From NCBI RefSeq assembly GCF_013408795.1, contig NZ_JACCCC010000001.1:4712001-4776000 (forward strand): DNA of 64,000 nucleotides. Reading direction: 5' to 3'. The position numbers were made by a program, and so were the translations under genes. Below are positions 17,965-26,291 of this stretch, piece after piece. Under the pieces are notes generated by a model that was not told the DNA's origin, did no database searches, and saw only the letters and a list, made by a program, of their open reading frames with translations. Numbering within the stretch: the stretch's first letter is position 1; each line of letters opens with the position of its first letter. This DNA comes from Spinactinospora alkalitolerans (lineage in GTDB: Bacteria; Actinomycetota; Actinomycetes; Streptosporangiales; Streptosporangiaceae).

Positions 17965-18537
17965 TCAGTCGGGGTCGGGCTCGGGAAGCTCGACCTGGGC
18001 CCCTTCGGCCTCCAGCTCCTCCCGGACCAGGCGGTAGGCCAGGCCCGCGGAGTAGCCCTTGCGGGCGAGCATGCCCATGAGCCGACGGACGCGCACATCG
18101 GTGTCCTTGCCCCGGGTGGCGGCGAGCTTGCGGCGGACGAGACGGCGCGCCGCGGTCTCCTCCTGCTCGGGGCTGAGTTCGTCCACGGCGTCACGCACCG
18201 TCTCCTCCGCGACGCCGCGGTGCCGGAGTTCGGCCGCCAGTGCGCGCCGGCCGAGCCCGCGACCGGCGTGCCTGGAGTCGACCCAGGCCTCGGCGAACGC
18301 GGCGTCGTCGATGATCCCCGCATCGCTGAACCTGCCCAGCACGGATTCGGCGACGTCCTCGGGGATGTCCCGACGCCGCAGCGCCTGCGCGAGCTGGGCG
18401 CGGGTGCGCGGGGCCGAGGTGAGCAGCCGCAGGCAGACGCCGCGCGCCCTGGCCTCGGGATCGTCCTCCGACCGCGCGGCACTACCGGCCGGAGGAGCGT
18501 CTCGACCGTCGTCCTCGCTGAGCCGCGGATCAGCCAT
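17965..18537 (-). CDS. recX: RecA regulator RecX
   Basis: A 190-residue all-helical protein that caps and limits RecA filaments. It has the repeated three-helix modules of the family: [18 protein letters not shown] and the [17 protein letters not shown] region near the N-terminus, and [20 protein letters not shown] at the C-terminus. Its start overlaps the end of recA by 8 bp, so translation is coupled and expression follows the SOS-regulated recA promoter. Confidence 0.93.
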   Translation of the reverse strand: MADPRLSEDDGRDAPPAGSAARSEDDPEARARGVCLRLLTSAPRTRAQLAQALRRRDIPEDVAESVLGRFSDAGIIDDAAFAEAWVDSRHAGRGLGRRALAAELRHRGVAEETVRDAVDELSPEQEETAARRLVRRKLAATRGKDTDVRVRRLMGMLARKGYSAGLAYRLVREELEAEGAQVELPEPDPD

Positions 18538-19654
18538 CCGCGGCCGGAACCGCCTTGCTCTTGGCGGTGCGCTTGATCGGGGCCGCCGGAGGCACGTCCT
18601 TGGCGGCCGCGGCCGCGGGCTCGGCCTCCGGTGCCACGCCGGAGGCGCTGTCGTCGCCGCCGGTGGGAACGCCCAGCTTGTCCTTGATCTTCTTCTCGAT
18701 CTCGTTGGCCATGTCGGCGTTCTCGCGCAGGAAGTTGCGCGCGTTCTCCTTGCCCTGGCCGAGCTGGGTGCCCTCGTAGGTGTACCAGGCCCCGGACTTG
18801 CGCACGACCCCCTGCTCCACGCCGAGGTCGATCAGGCCGCCCTCGCGGCTGATGCCCACGCCGTAGAGGATGTCGAACTCCGCCTGCTTGAACGGCGGCG
18901 CGACCTTGTTCTTGACGACCTTCACCCGGGTGCGGTTGCCGACCGCGTCGGTGCCGTCCTTCAGCGTCTCGATGCGGCGGACGTCCAGCCGGACCGACGA
19001 GTAGAACTTCAGCGCCCGCCCACCGGTGGTGGTCTCGGGGGAGCCGAACATGACGCCGACCTTCTCGCGGAGCTGGTTGATGAAGATCGCCGTCGTCCCG
19101 GTCTGGTGCAGCGCGCTGGTGATCTTGCGCAGCGCCTGCGACATCAGACGGGCCTGCAGACCGACGTGGCTGTCGCCCATCTCGCCCTCGATCTCGGCCC
19201 GGGGCACCAGGGCCGCGACGGAGTCGATGACGATGACGGAGACCGCGCCGGAGCGGATCAGCATGTCGGTGATCTCCAGCGCCTGCTCACCGGTGTCGGG
19301 CTGGGACAGCAGGAGGTCGTCGGTGTCGACGCCGATCTTCTTGGCGTACTCGGGGTCGAGCGCGTGCTCGGCGTCGACGAAGGCCGCGATGCCGCCCAGC
19401 CGCTGGGCGCTGGCCACGGCGTGCAGTGCGACCGTGGTCTTGCCCGAGGACTCCGGACCGTAGATCTCCACGACCCGGCCGCGCGGGATGCCGCCGATGC
19501 CCAGTGCGACGTCCAGCGCGATGGCGCCGGTGGGAATCGACTCGATGGGTGGGCGGTCGTCATCGCCGAGGCGCATGACGGACCCCTTGCCGAATTGGCG
19601 CTCGATCTGCGCGAGCGCGGTTTCGAGAGCCTTCTCTCGGTCAGCAGCTGCCAC
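18530..19654 (-). CDS. recA: Recombinase A
   Basis: The DNA strand-exchange ATPase and co-protease for LexA. Clear features: Walker [21 protein letters not shown], the L1/L2 region [20 protein letters not shown] with [15 protein letters not shown], and the C-terminal regulatory region. GTG 19654 ([20 protein letters not shown]) is preferred because AGGGG lies about 7 nt upstream; an in-frame ATG at 19690 would add [12 protein letters not shown]. The C-terminus carries an Ala/Pro-rich extension (about residues 335-375) longer than in E. coli. A LexA box lies about 215 bp upstream. Confidence 0.97.
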   Translation of the reverse strand: MAAADREKALETALAQIERQFGKGSVMRLGDDDRPPIESIPTGAIALDVALGIGGIPRGRVVEIYGPESSGKTTVALHAVASAQRLGGIAAFVDAEHALDPEYAKKIGVDTDDLLLSQPDTGEQALEITDMLIRSGAVSVIVIDSVAALVPRAEIEGEMGDSHVGLQARLMSQALRKITSALHQTGTTAIFINQLREKVGVMFGSPETTTGGRALKFYSSVRLDVRRIETLKDGTDAVGNRTRVKVVKNKVAPPFKQAEFDILYGVGISREGGLIDLGVEQGVVRKSGAWYTYEGTQLGQGKENARNFLRENADMANEIEKKIKDKLGVPTGGDDSASGVAPEAEPAAAAAKDVPPAAPIKRTAKSKAVPAADG

Positions 19655-19867
19655 GGGAAACCCCTGTTGGGTCGGTGCTTTCTTTTTCATGTCGAGGGCG
19701 ACGCTACGCGGCCGTGGTGACAATTCGCGACGGCTCGCCTCACGTTGTGGACAACCGCTGGGCGGTCCTCCCGACCGGGTCCGGCGAATCCTCCGCCACG
19801 GTGGGCGTCTCGCGTTCTTCTCCGTGAACCGCATCACTGCCGACCCGGGTGCACCACCCAGCTTACC

Positions 19868-19881
19868 CGAACTTCTGTTCG
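19868..19881. promoter_or_regulatory. LexA-binding SOS box upstream of recA
   Basis: CGAAC-TTCT-GTTCG matches the actinobacterial/Gram-positive LexA consensus (CGAACnnnnGTTCG). It lies between the recA start and a tandem repeat array, so the recA promoter must be squeezed between the array and the gene. Confidence 0.85.
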
Positions 19882-19907
19882 ATTCCACGGTATCGACCAC
19901 ACGATGT

Positions 19908-20335
19908 CGCGACGCCGACCCGACAGACCCGCCCCAACACACCGCCACCGGGAGGCCGAACGGGTCCACTGCAACGCCGACCCCACAGACCCGCCCCAAC
20001 GCACCGCCGCGGGAAGGCCGAACGGGTCCACTGCAACGCCGACCCCACAGACCCGCCTCAACGCACCGCCGCGGGAAGGCCGAACGGGTCCACTGCAACG
20101 CCGACCCGACAGACCCGCCTCAACGCACCGCCGCGGGGAGGCCGAACGGGTCCACTGCAACGCCGACCCCACAGACCCGCCTCAACGCACCGCCGCGGGG
20201 AGGCCGAACGGGTCCACTGCAACGCCGACCCGACAGACCCGCCTCAACGCACCGCCGCGGGAAGGCCGAACGGGTCCACTGCAACGCCGACCCGACAGAC
20301 CCGCCTCAACGCACCGCCGCGGGAAGGCCGAATGT
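19908..20335. repeat. 62-bp tandem repeat array (about 6.9 copies)
   Basis: The block CCGAACGGGTCCACTGCAAC recurs at 19956, 20018, 20080, 20142, 20204 and 20266, exactly 62 bp apart, with a partial copy before and a final one ending at 20328-20335. Copies differ at only a few positions (C or G in CGACC(C/G)ACAG, C or T in GCC(C/T)CAAC, A or G before the last GG). The unit ends in the last codons of the DUF3046 gene (FGLPAAVR-stop on the minus strand). All three plus-strand frames are open across the array, an artefact of the unit length and lack of stops. Confidence 0.95.
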
Positions 20336-20500
20336 ATTGCAGACGGCCCTCCACACCTCCTTGGCGCTCACGCCGTCGGCCAGTGCCTGCCGCACGGTGC
20401 GCGACCCGAGGTCCTCGATCACGTAGTCCTGCGCGAGGCTCTCGGCGTAGGTCTCGCCGAACTGCTCGTGCATCCGCTGCCAGAAATGCGAAAGTCTCAT
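20306..20500 (-). CDS. DUF3046 protein
   Basis: A 64-residue protein, MRLSHFWQRMHEQFGETYAE at its start and [16 protein letters not shown] at its end. DUF3046 genes typically sit next to recA in actinobacteria, as here; the function is unknown. ATG 20500 gives the family-typical MRLSHFW start. The last nine codons lie inside the terminal unit of the 62-bp array, so the gene's 3' end appears to be the seed of the repeats. It is upstream of the recA SOS box on the same strand. Confidence 0.88.
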   Translation of the reverse strand: MRLSHFWQRMHEQFGETYAESLAQDYVIEDLGSRTVRQALADGVSAKEVWRAVCNTFGLPAAVR

Positions 20501-20534
20501 CGCCTCCAGTATCGGCGCCGCCGCGACCGGTGTC

Positions 20535-20830
20535 ACCTCAGACCGTCGATGGGAGGGCGGGGCTGTCTCCAGGCCCTGCCGGATCACTGGTGACCTGGTG
20601 GGGCTGTTGTCAGGCGTGAAGCGTCCGGCAACGCGCAAGGGCGCGGGATCCCGCTGCGCAGGTGCCCGGCCCTTCTGCGGCGGGCGGCCGGCGCCGACGG
20701 CGCGGCGCGCCCCTTCGCACCGTCGGCGCCGGCGCGCTGACGGCGGCCTTCCATGTCACCAGGGGTGAATGGAGGACTGCGACCACGGCTCCCAACCCCC
20801 ATCAACGATCTCAGCGGCTCCGTCCCGTCC
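20535..20830. repeat. Degenerate dispersed intergenic repeat, copy B, with a long hairpin
   Basis: This 424-bp gene-free spacer (20501-20924) resembles 3150-3310 at both ends (CCAGGCCCTGCCGGA near 20570 and ATGGAGGAC near 20769). Between them lies an insert with a perfect 14-bp inverted repeat, GCCGGCGCCGACGG (20687-20700) and its complement (20720-20733), loop 19 nt. I see no coding capacity. Confidence 0.5.
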
Positions 20831-20924
20831 GGGTGGTCCGGTGGGGAAAACCGTTCGACAGCGCGGTCCGGAGCGGCGATCATCGCCGTGAACGCCGCCG
20901 TCTTCTTCTCCGGAGGTCGCGCAC

Positions 20925-21428
20925 GTGTCCGAGTCCCGCGTCCCGGTCCGGCCGATGGTGCCCGCCGACCTGCCGCGCCTGGTGGAGGTGAGCACTGCGG
21001 CCGACACCCTGTTCGCCTCCGCGGGCCTGGAGCTGCCGCTCGACGACCCGCGCCCGATGCTCGCCCACGCCGACCGGGTCCTGGTCGCCGGCGACCCCGT
21101 CGCGGGTCTGGCCGCGCTGACGGAGCTGGACGGTGCCGCACATCTGGAGCAGTTGGCGGTGCACCCCGACCACGGCAGGCGCGGCATCGGCGCGGCCCTG
21201 CTGGAGGCGGCCTGCGCCGATGCCCGGGAGCGCGGGTATCGGGCGATCACGCTGACCACATTCAGGGACGTGGCCTTCAACGCCCCCTGGTACGCCCGGC
21301 GCGGCTTCGCCGAGCTCCCCGAGCCGGCCTGGGGGCCGCGGCTGCGCGCGCAGTGGGAGGCGGAGATCGACGCGGGCATCGCGGTGGCGCCGAGGATCGT
21401 GATGCGCCGCGGTCTGGCCGGCGGGTAG
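20925..21428 (+). CDS. GNAT family N-acetyltransferase
   Basis: A 167-residue acetyl-CoA-dependent acetyltransferase. The CoA-binding motif A is LEQLAVHPDHGRRGIGAALL, and the family C-terminal part (APWYARRGFAELPE) follows. GGAGG lies 8 nt before GTG 20925. Substrate unknown. It stands alone, convergent with the ROK regulator. Confidence 0.88.
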   Translation: MSESRVPVRPMVPADLPRLVEVSTAADTLFASAGLELPLDDPRPMLAHADRVLVAGDPVAGLAALTELDGAAHLEQLAVHPDHGRRGIGAALLEAACADARERGYRAITLTTFRDVAFNAPWYARRGFAELPEPAWGPRLRAQWEAEIDAGIAVAPRIVMRRGLAGG

Positions 21429-21452
21429 CGCCGCCGACCGCGTTCGCCCGCG

Positions 21453-22673
21453 CTACTCCACGGTGGAGGCGAACACCTCCTCCCTCGCCTTCTTCAGGGC
21501 GGCGAGGACCGCGCCGCGCAGGACCGGGTTGCCCTCGATCTCACTGATGCTGACCTCGGGCTCGTTGGGACCGATCCGGCCGGCGGCGCGGGCCACGCGC
21601 CGGGCGAGGTCGACTCCCCCGGCCCGGGGGGCCTCGCCTCCGAGCACCACCAGGCCCGGGTCCAGCACGACGCAGACCGAGGCGACGCCGCGCGCGATGC
21701 GCTCCGCGAGCTCCTGGAGGAACGCGTCGCCCTTCGGGCCGGCCTCTCGGGCCGCGGTGAGCACGCCGGCCACGTTCTCGCCGTCCAGTCCGTGCCCGGC
21801 CCCGAGCGCCAGGATCTCCCGGGCGCCGACGAGCGACTGGAAGCCGTGGGCCAGCGACGGCTTGCCGTAGGCGCTGCGCAGTGACTGGTACCCCCCTGGC
21901 AGCCCCACGTCGTCGGGCAGCGGGGCGCCGGGGACCGGCAGGTAGCCGATCTCCCCCGCGCCGCCGGAGCGGCCCCGGTGGATCCGGTCGCCGAGCATGA
22001 TCGCCATGCCGACGCCGCCTCCGCCACCGCCGACCCACATCAGCACGAAGTCGGTGGCGTCCCTGGCCACGCCCTCCGTACGCTCGGCGAGGGCCGCGAG
22101 GTTGACGTCGTTCTCGATCGTCACGGAGCGCTTCAGGTCGGTGCGCAGCGACTCCAGGACGCCCTCGTGCCAGGAGTGCAGGTCGAAGGAGAAGCGCACG
22201 TCGCCGGTCCGGGGGTCCACCACGCCCGGAGTGCCGATGACGCAGGCCGTCAGCCGCCGCAGCGGCACTCCCGCGCTCTCCACGAGCTTCATGACCGCGG
22301 TGTGCACGACCGCGACCGGATCATCGGAGTCCGTGGGGTCGATCGAGACCTCCGTGACGATCGTGCCCGTGATGTCGGCGATCGCGGCGGTGACCTGGTT
22401 CGGCCCGACGTCCAGGGCGGCCACGTAGGCGCTGGAGGGGACCACCGCGTACAGCGCGGCGTTGGGGCCGCGGCCACCCGCCTGGGTGCCCACCACGTGC
22501 ACCAGTTCTCGCTCTTCCAAGCGGGAGAGCAGTTGGGAGGCCGTCACCTTGGACAGCCCCGTTGCCTCTCCGAGTTGGGTACGCGTCAGTGGCCCCGACG
22601 ACAGCAGCAACTCCAGGGCCGCTCGATCGTTGAGTTGTCGGAGCAACCGAGGAGTTCCCGGGCGTCGAGACAT
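21453..22673 (-). CDS. ROK family transcriptional repressor
   Basis: A 406-residue NagC/XylR-type regulator. The N-terminal winged helix is in LLSSGPLTRTQLGEATGLSK and the ROK sugar-binding domain follows (VAALDVGPNQVTAAIADITG). The usual CxCGxxGCxE zinc cluster and the GH before it are absent: the matching stretch is GEIGYLPVPGAPLPDD. It is divergent from a sugar ABC operon and has a near-perfect Shine-Dalgarno (AAGGAGGTG). It probably represses both its own gene and the operon from the AGGAAACTTTCCT palindrome between them. Confidence 0.92.
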   Translation of the reverse strand: MSRRPGTPRLLRQLNDRAALELLLSSGPLTRTQLGEATGLSKVTASQLLSRLEERELVHVVGTQAGGRGPNAALYAVVPSSAYVAALDVGPNQVTAAIADITGTIVTEVSIDPTDSDDPVAVVHTAVMKLVESAGVPLRRLTACVIGTPGVVDPRTGDVRFSFDLHSWHEGVLESLRTDLKRSVTIENDVNLAALAERTEGVARDATDFVLMWVGGGGGGVGMAIMLGDRIHRGRSGGAGEIGYLPVPGAPLPDDVGLPGGYQSLRSAYGKPSLAHGFQSLVGAREILALGAGHGLDGENVAGVLTAAREAGPKGDAFLQELAERIARGVASVCVVLDPGLVVLGGEAPRAGGVDLARRVARAAGRIGPNEPEVSISEIEGNPVLRGAVLAALKKAREEVFASTVE

Positions 22674-22701
22674 AACCGTGACACCTCCTTCTCTATTTAT
22701 T

Positions 22702-22714
22702 AGGAAACTTTCCT
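22702..22714. promoter_or_regulatory. Probable ROK operator
   Basis: AGGAAACTTTCCT is a perfect 13-bp palindrome in an AT-rich stretch 28-41 bp upstream of the ROK gene, in the divergent promoter region of the sugar ABC operon. ROK repressors commonly bind TTAGGAAA-type palindromes. Confidence 0.7.
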
Positions 22715-22935
22715 GTTAGTTTAGCGGCCAACCCGCAGGAGGAAAGACCGCGGAGGTCTCCCTGATGCGCACCGGCACCCGCCGGTCAGGGCGAACCAAC
22801 AGCACAGTGCCATCCCAGCACACACCCCGCACCGACGACGAAGCCCGCACAGCGTTCGTAGCCGACCGAGATGCTTCGGGGGCGTCATCTTCGACGCACG
22901 CCGCGCGCGTGGCGACTCGTGAAGGGAGATACCAG

Positions 22936-24219
22936 ATGAAATTCGCGAAGGTCGCGGCAGCATCGTCGATGCTGCTCATGGCAGCCGCGTGTGGCGGCGG
23001 AGGCGGCGGAGCCGACGGTGGAACCGACGGCGCTCCGGAGTCGATCGAGGTCTGGCGCATGGGTGACGCCAGCGAGCCGCAGAACGAGTTCATGGACTCG
23101 GTCACCGCCGAGTTCCAGGAGGAGTACCCCGACACCGAGGTCAACGTCAGCTGGATCCCCTGGGGCGAGTTCTCGCAGCGCTTCCAGACCGCCATGGTCA
23201 GCGACGGGCCCGATGTGGTCGAGATCGGCAACGACCAGGTGCAGACCTGGGCCAACGCCGGAGCGCTCTACGACGTCGCCGAGTACGCCGACGCGTGGGA
23301 GAACAAGGACGACTTCCTCGAGGGCGCCTACGCCAACGGCACCTTCGACGGCGCCCAGTACAGCGTTCCGTGGTACAGCGGCGTGCGCGCCCTGTGGTAC
23401 AGGACCGACTGGCTGGAGGAGCTCGGCCACGAGCCCCCGGAGAACTGGGACGAACTCGTCGAGGTCGCCGAGGCCATCGAGGAGGAGAAGGACGCGGTCG
23501 GCTTCGCCGCCCCGACCGACTTCGTCAACGGCATCGCCAGCTTCGTCTGGGGCGCCGGAGGGGAGTTCGCCGCCCAGGAGGGCGAGGAGTGGGACGGCCG
23601 GCTCGACTCACCGGAGACCCAGGAGGCGCTGGAGTTCTACGCGGGCCTGACCACGGACGGCATCTCGCCCGAGGCCTGCATCGGACTGACCGAGGTCGAC
23701 TGCGCCCACGCCGACTTCGCCAACGGCGAGCTCGGCATGTTCATCGACGGCCCGTGGGCCGAGCCGCAGATCGCCGCGATCAACGACGAGAACCAGGACC
23801 AGTGGGCCACGGCCCCCATCCCGGGCAAGGACGGCATGGCCCCGGCCTTCGGCGGCGGCTCCGACCTGGCCGTGTGGGCCACCACCCAGAACCCCGAGTT
23901 CGCCTTCGAATACATCAAGGTGCTCAACAGCAAGGACAACGCCACCGCCTACAGCGAGGTCTCCTCGATGTTCCCCGCCTACCAGGACCTGCTGGAGAGC
24001 GACGTCTACCAGGAGGACCCGGTGCTGGCCGGCGCGGCCACGCAGGCAACGGGCGACCTGCGCCTGTTCCCCTCGACCCCGAACTGGGGGCACGTCCAGT
24101 GGGAGCTGGCCACGGTGCAGAACGCCGCCCGGCGGCTCGCCGAGGGCGAGGACGCCGACGCCGTGCTCCCCGAACTCAACGGGGAGCTCACCGAGGCGCT
24201 GAACCGCCCCGTCGAGTAG
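22936..24219 (+). CDS. Family 1 sugar-binding lipoprotein of an ABC importer
   Basis: A 427-residue lipoprotein that binds a sugar or oligosaccharide outside the cell. The signal peptide ends MLLMAAACGGG. Family features include PDVVEIGNDQVQTWANAGAL, the binding-site region VPWYSGVRALWYRTDWLEEL, and GMFIDGPWAEPQI. GAAGGGAG lies about 8 nt before ATG 22936. With two permeases, a NagZ-like enzyme and a ROK repressor, the likely cargo is GlcNAc, chitobiose or a muropeptide sugar (NgcE-like), but this is inference. Confidence 0.92.
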   Translation: MKFAKVAAASSMLLMAAACGGGGGGADGGTDGAPESIEVWRMGDASEPQNEFMDSVTAEFQEEYPDTEVNVSWIPWGEFSQRFQTAMVSDGPDVVEIGNDQVQTWANAGALYDVAEYADAWENKDDFLEGAYANGTFDGAQYSVPWYSGVRALWYRTDWLEELGHEPPENWDELVEVAEAIEEEKDAVGFAAPTDFVNGIASFVWGAGGEFAAQEGEEWDGRLDSPETQEALEFYAGLTTDGISPEACIGLTEVDCAHADFANGELGMFIDGPWAEPQIAAINDENQDQWATAPIPGKDGMAPAFGGGSDLAVWATTQNPEFAFEYIKVLNSKDNATAYSEVSSMFPAYQDLLESDVYQEDPVLAGAATQATGDLRLFPSTPNWGHVQWELATVQNAARRLAEGEDADAVLPELNGELTEALNRPVE

Positions 24220-24231
24220 GCAGACCGTGAA

Positions 24232-24259
24232 GCGGGCGGCCGCCGGTGCGGCCGCCCGC
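24232..24259 (+). terminator. Intercistronic hairpin after the sugar-binding protein gene
   Basis: A perfect 12-bp stem, GCGGGCGGCCGC (24232-24243) with its complement (24248-24259), and a CGGT loop. It is placed exactly like the hairpin after gluB. Confidence 0.65.
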
Positions 24260-24285
24260 CGCAACCTGTGAGTGAAGAGCATCCC

Positions 24286-25281
24286 ATGACACGAACGCTT
24301 GACGTCCCGGAGCCGCGGGTCGAGCCGCCAGGGGCTCCGGCGAAGAAGGCGCCCCGCCATCGGCGACGGCGGCGCGGTCTCGTCCCGCTCATCCCCTACC
24401 TGCTGATCCTGCCGGCCCTGGCCCTGCTCATCGCCGTCCTGGTGTGGCCGATCCTGCAGATGGCCTGGATGTCGCTGCACACCTACGGGCTCCGGCAGCT
24501 GCGCGGCGAACCCGCCGAGTGGAACGGCTTCGCGCACTACCTCGCCATCCTGACCGACGAGCGCTTCTGGACCATCTTCCGCAACACCATCGTCGTCTGC
24601 CTGCTCATGGTCGCCATCACGATGGTGCTGGGCACCCTCGTGGGGATCCTGCTCAACAAGCTGCCGAAGTGGTTCTCCGCCGTCGTCGGGACCGCCCTCA
24701 TGCTCGCCTGGGCGACCCCGGTCATCAGCGCGGCGATCGTGCACCGGTGGCTCTTCGACTCCCGTTACGGGCTGGCCAACGCGGTGCTCGCCGGGATGCC
24801 TGACTGGCTGGTCGGCTCCGGCTGGGAGGGCTTCAACTGGTTCAACTCCCCCGGGCCGCTGTTCTCCGTGCTGATCCTGACCGTCGTCTGGCAGTCCTTC
24901 CCCTTCGTCTCGGTGAGCGTGCTCGCCGGGCTGAAGAGCGTCCCCAGCGAACTCTACGAGGCGGCGAGGGTCGACGGCGCGAGCGCGTGGCGCTCCTTCT
25001 GGACGGTGACGGTGCCCATGCTGCGGCCGCTGTTCGCGCTGCTCCTGATCCTGCAGATCATCTGGGACTTCCGGATCTTCACCCAGCTCAACATCCTCGC
25101 CGGCGGCTTCAGCAACCGCGACGTGTTCCTGCTGCCCTACTACTCCTACCAACTCGGCTTCGCCTCGACCCCGCCCAACTACGGGATGGGCTCCGCGATC
25201 GCCGTGGTGATGACCGTCCTGGTCCTCGGCATCACCGCCTACTACCTCCGCGTGATGATCCGGCAGGGGGAGATCCGATGA
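24286..25281 (+). CDS. Sugar ABC transporter permease (MalF-like)
   Basis: A membrane permease of about 331 residues with a basic cytoplasmic N-terminus (KKAPRHRRRRRG), six predicted membrane segments and the coupling loop YEAARVDGASAWRSFWTVTV typical of CUT1 permeases. ATG 24286 with GAAGAG upstream is preferred; GTG 24268 would add six residues. Its end overlaps the next permease by 4 nt. Confidence 0.93.
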   Translation: MTRTLDVPEPRVEPPGAPAKKAPRHRRRRRGLVPLIPYLLILPALALLIAVLVWPILQMAWMSLHTYGLRQLRGEPAEWNGFAHYLAILTDERFWTIFRNTIVVCLLMVAITMVLGTLVGILLNKLPKWFSAVVGTALMLAWATPVISAAIVHRWLFDSRYGLANAVLAGMPDWLVGSGWEGFNWFNSPGPLFSVLILTVVWQSFPFVSVSVLAGLKSVPSELYEAARVDGASAWRSFWTVTVPMLRPLFALLLILQIIWDFRIFTQLNILAGGFSNRDVFLLPYYSYQLGFASTPPNYGMGSAIAVVMTVLVLGITAYYLRVMIRQGEIR

Positions 25282-26153
25282 ACCACCGCGCCCTGAAACT
25301 GGCCGGCCGGATCGGCCAGTACGCCGCGGCCGTCGCGGTCACCGTCTTCGCCGTCTTCCCCGTCTACTGGGTGGTCTCCACGGCGCTGAAGCCCACGGGC
25401 GAGATCTTCACCCGCGAGCCCACGCTCTTCCCGACCGCGCTCACCCTCGAACACTTCCAGCGGGTGCTCTCCGGGGTTCTCATCCCCGGCACGTCGTTCT
25501 GGTCCTTCCTGGGCAACAGCCTGCTGGTGACCGTCGGATCGGTCGTGGTCTCCGCGGTCTTCGCGCTGCTGGCCGCCGTCGCCGTCGCCCGCTTCAGGTT
25601 CTCGCTGCGCGGATCCTTCATCGTGCTGCTGCTGGTGATCCAGATGGTGCCGATCGAGGCGCTGATCATCTCGATCTTCGTGAACTTCTACAAGGCGGGC
25701 GAGCTGCTCTCCGTGCCGCTGACCGGGAGCCTGCTCGGCGTCCTCGTCGTCTACATCACGGTCTCGCTGCCCATCACGATCCTGATGATGCGCAGCTTCG
25801 TGGCGGCGGTGCCCAAGGAGCTGGAGGAGGCCGCGGCGATCGACGGCGCCGACAGCTGGACGATCTTCTGGCGGATCCTGATGCCGCTGGTGGCGCCCGG
25901 CCTGGTCGCGGCGAGCATCTTCGCCTTCATCACCGCGTGGAACGAGTTCGTGGTGGCCTTCACCTTCCTGCAGAACAACACCGGTTCCTTCACGCTGCCG
26001 ATCTCGCTGCAGTACTACTTCGGCCGGGCCAGCATCGAGTGGGGCTCCATCATGGCGGCCTCCACCCTGCTCACCATTCCGGTGATGGTGTTCTTCCTGT
26101 TCGTCCAACGCCGCATGGTGTCCGGTCTCACCATGGGCGCGGTCAAGGGCTAG
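25278..26153 (+). CDS. Sugar ABC transporter permease (MalG-like)
   Basis: A 291-residue CUT1 permease. It has the family coupling loop KELEEAAAIDGADSWTIFWR and the typical C-terminus LFVQRRMVSGLTMGAVKG. ATG 25278 overlaps the previous stop (ATGA). No ATP-binding gene is in the cluster, so an MsiK-type shared ATPase elsewhere would energise the importer, as known for several actinobacterial sugar systems. Confidence 0.94.
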   Translation: MNHRALKLAGRIGQYAAAVAVTVFAVFPVYWVVSTALKPTGEIFTREPTLFPTALTLEHFQRVLSGVLIPGTSFWSFLGNSLLVTVGSVVVSAVFALLAAVAVARFRFSLRGSFIVLLLVIQMVPIEALIISIFVNFYKAGELLSVPLTGSLLGVLVVYITVSLPITILMMRSFVAAVPKELEEAAAIDGADSWTIFWRILMPLVAPGLVAASIFAFITAWNEFVVAFTFLQNNTGSFTLPISLQYYFGRASIEWGSIMAASTLLTIPVMVFFLFVQRRMVSGLTMGAVKG

Positions 26154-26291
26154 CCCCACACCCCCTCCTTGACCGCTGGGGGCGCCGCGCACCCGATCCG
26201 CCGGCGCGCGGCGCCCTCCTTCGTCCCCGTGCCCACCGCGCACACCCGCCCGCCCCGACCCGGGGCGCCCAACCCCTGAACGGAGTCCGTG

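Noticed and set aside
19908-20335. CRISPR array
   Set aside because: The units are contiguous, with no unique spacers, and no cas genes are near.
19488-20619. Three overlapping plus-strand frames through the tandem array
   Set aside because: A repeat unit without plus-strand stops and with length 62 keeps all frames open; the products are Pro/Thr/Arg repeats with no domain.
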